Shown: one piece after another, positions 13,340 to 13,374 of the stretch
How the letters are laid out: each line of letters opens with the position of its first letter
Position numbering within the stretch: position 1 is the first letter of the stretch
Assembly (NCBI GenBank): GCA_020433835.1
Contig: JAGRBY010000144.1
Coordinates: 1-13,374 of the forward strand
DNA length: 13,374 bases
Source: Anaerolineae bacterium
GTDB lineage: Bacteria > Chloroflexota > Anaerolineae > 4572-78 > J111
Direction of reading: 5' to 3'
The notes under the pieces: model-generated
The model's database searches: none
Told to the model about the DNA's origin: nothing
What the model saw: only the letters and a program-made list of their open reading frames with translations
Translations under genes and position numbers: made by a program

Positions 13340-13374
13340 CTTGTTATCCTCTCTAAAAGAAAAAGTGTGCCGTA

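Overview
The window looks like part of a bacterial chromosome of moderate GC content. The gene style points to a Chloroflexota-like organism: a very large STAND ATPase with tetratricopeptide-like repeats, a TIR protein fused to a sulfatase-modifying-factor (SUMF1/FGE-like) domain, many dispersed short palindromes, and a menaquinone-type MenH. That lineage is inferred from gene style only. No rRNA, tRNA, CRISPR array, transposase or integrase was seen.

Left part (1-2540) is accessory DNA. It holds a DUF2442 protein, an overlapping MNT nucleotidyltransferase/HEPN pair of toxin-antitoxin type, and a small protein that in other genomes usually precedes an HNH endonuclease. Only the last ~36 codons of that HNH gene remain here, as a deletion scar. 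A gene-poor stretch follows, containing a six-copy, 42-bp tandem repeat full of GATC dyads.

Middle part (2539-7870, minus strand) carries two large signalling-type proteins. One is a TIR domain joined by a proline-rich linker to a C-type-lectin-fold SUMF1 domain without the FGE cysteines; its 3' end resembles a variable region of a diversity-generating retroelement (DGR). The other is a 1020-residue HTH + STAND ATPase + helical-repeat protein. Dispersed palindromic repeats lie between them. Upstream of the ATPase is an array of four ATTCTCGNCGAGAAT palindromes spaced exactly 22 bp apart. It sits just after a possible -10 box and just before an intrinsic terminator, all on the minus strand. 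This looks like an operator-controlled short transcript or attenuated leader.

Right part (8040-13374) is housekeeping in character. A small two-TM protein is translationally coupled to TagI (3-methyladenine DNA glycosylase I). A class I/MocR-like PLP aminotransferase, a short secreted peptide gene with its own terminator, MenH, and a convergent M20D amidohydrolase follow. Intergenic gaps hold hairpins, including a possible small RNA at 9165-9260 and several palindromic repeats.

The most interesting candidates are the 22-bp phased operator array with terminator in front of the STAND ATPase, and the possible DGR-diversified TIR-lectin protein. Neither can be proven from this window alone; in particular no reverse transcriptase or template repeat is present here.
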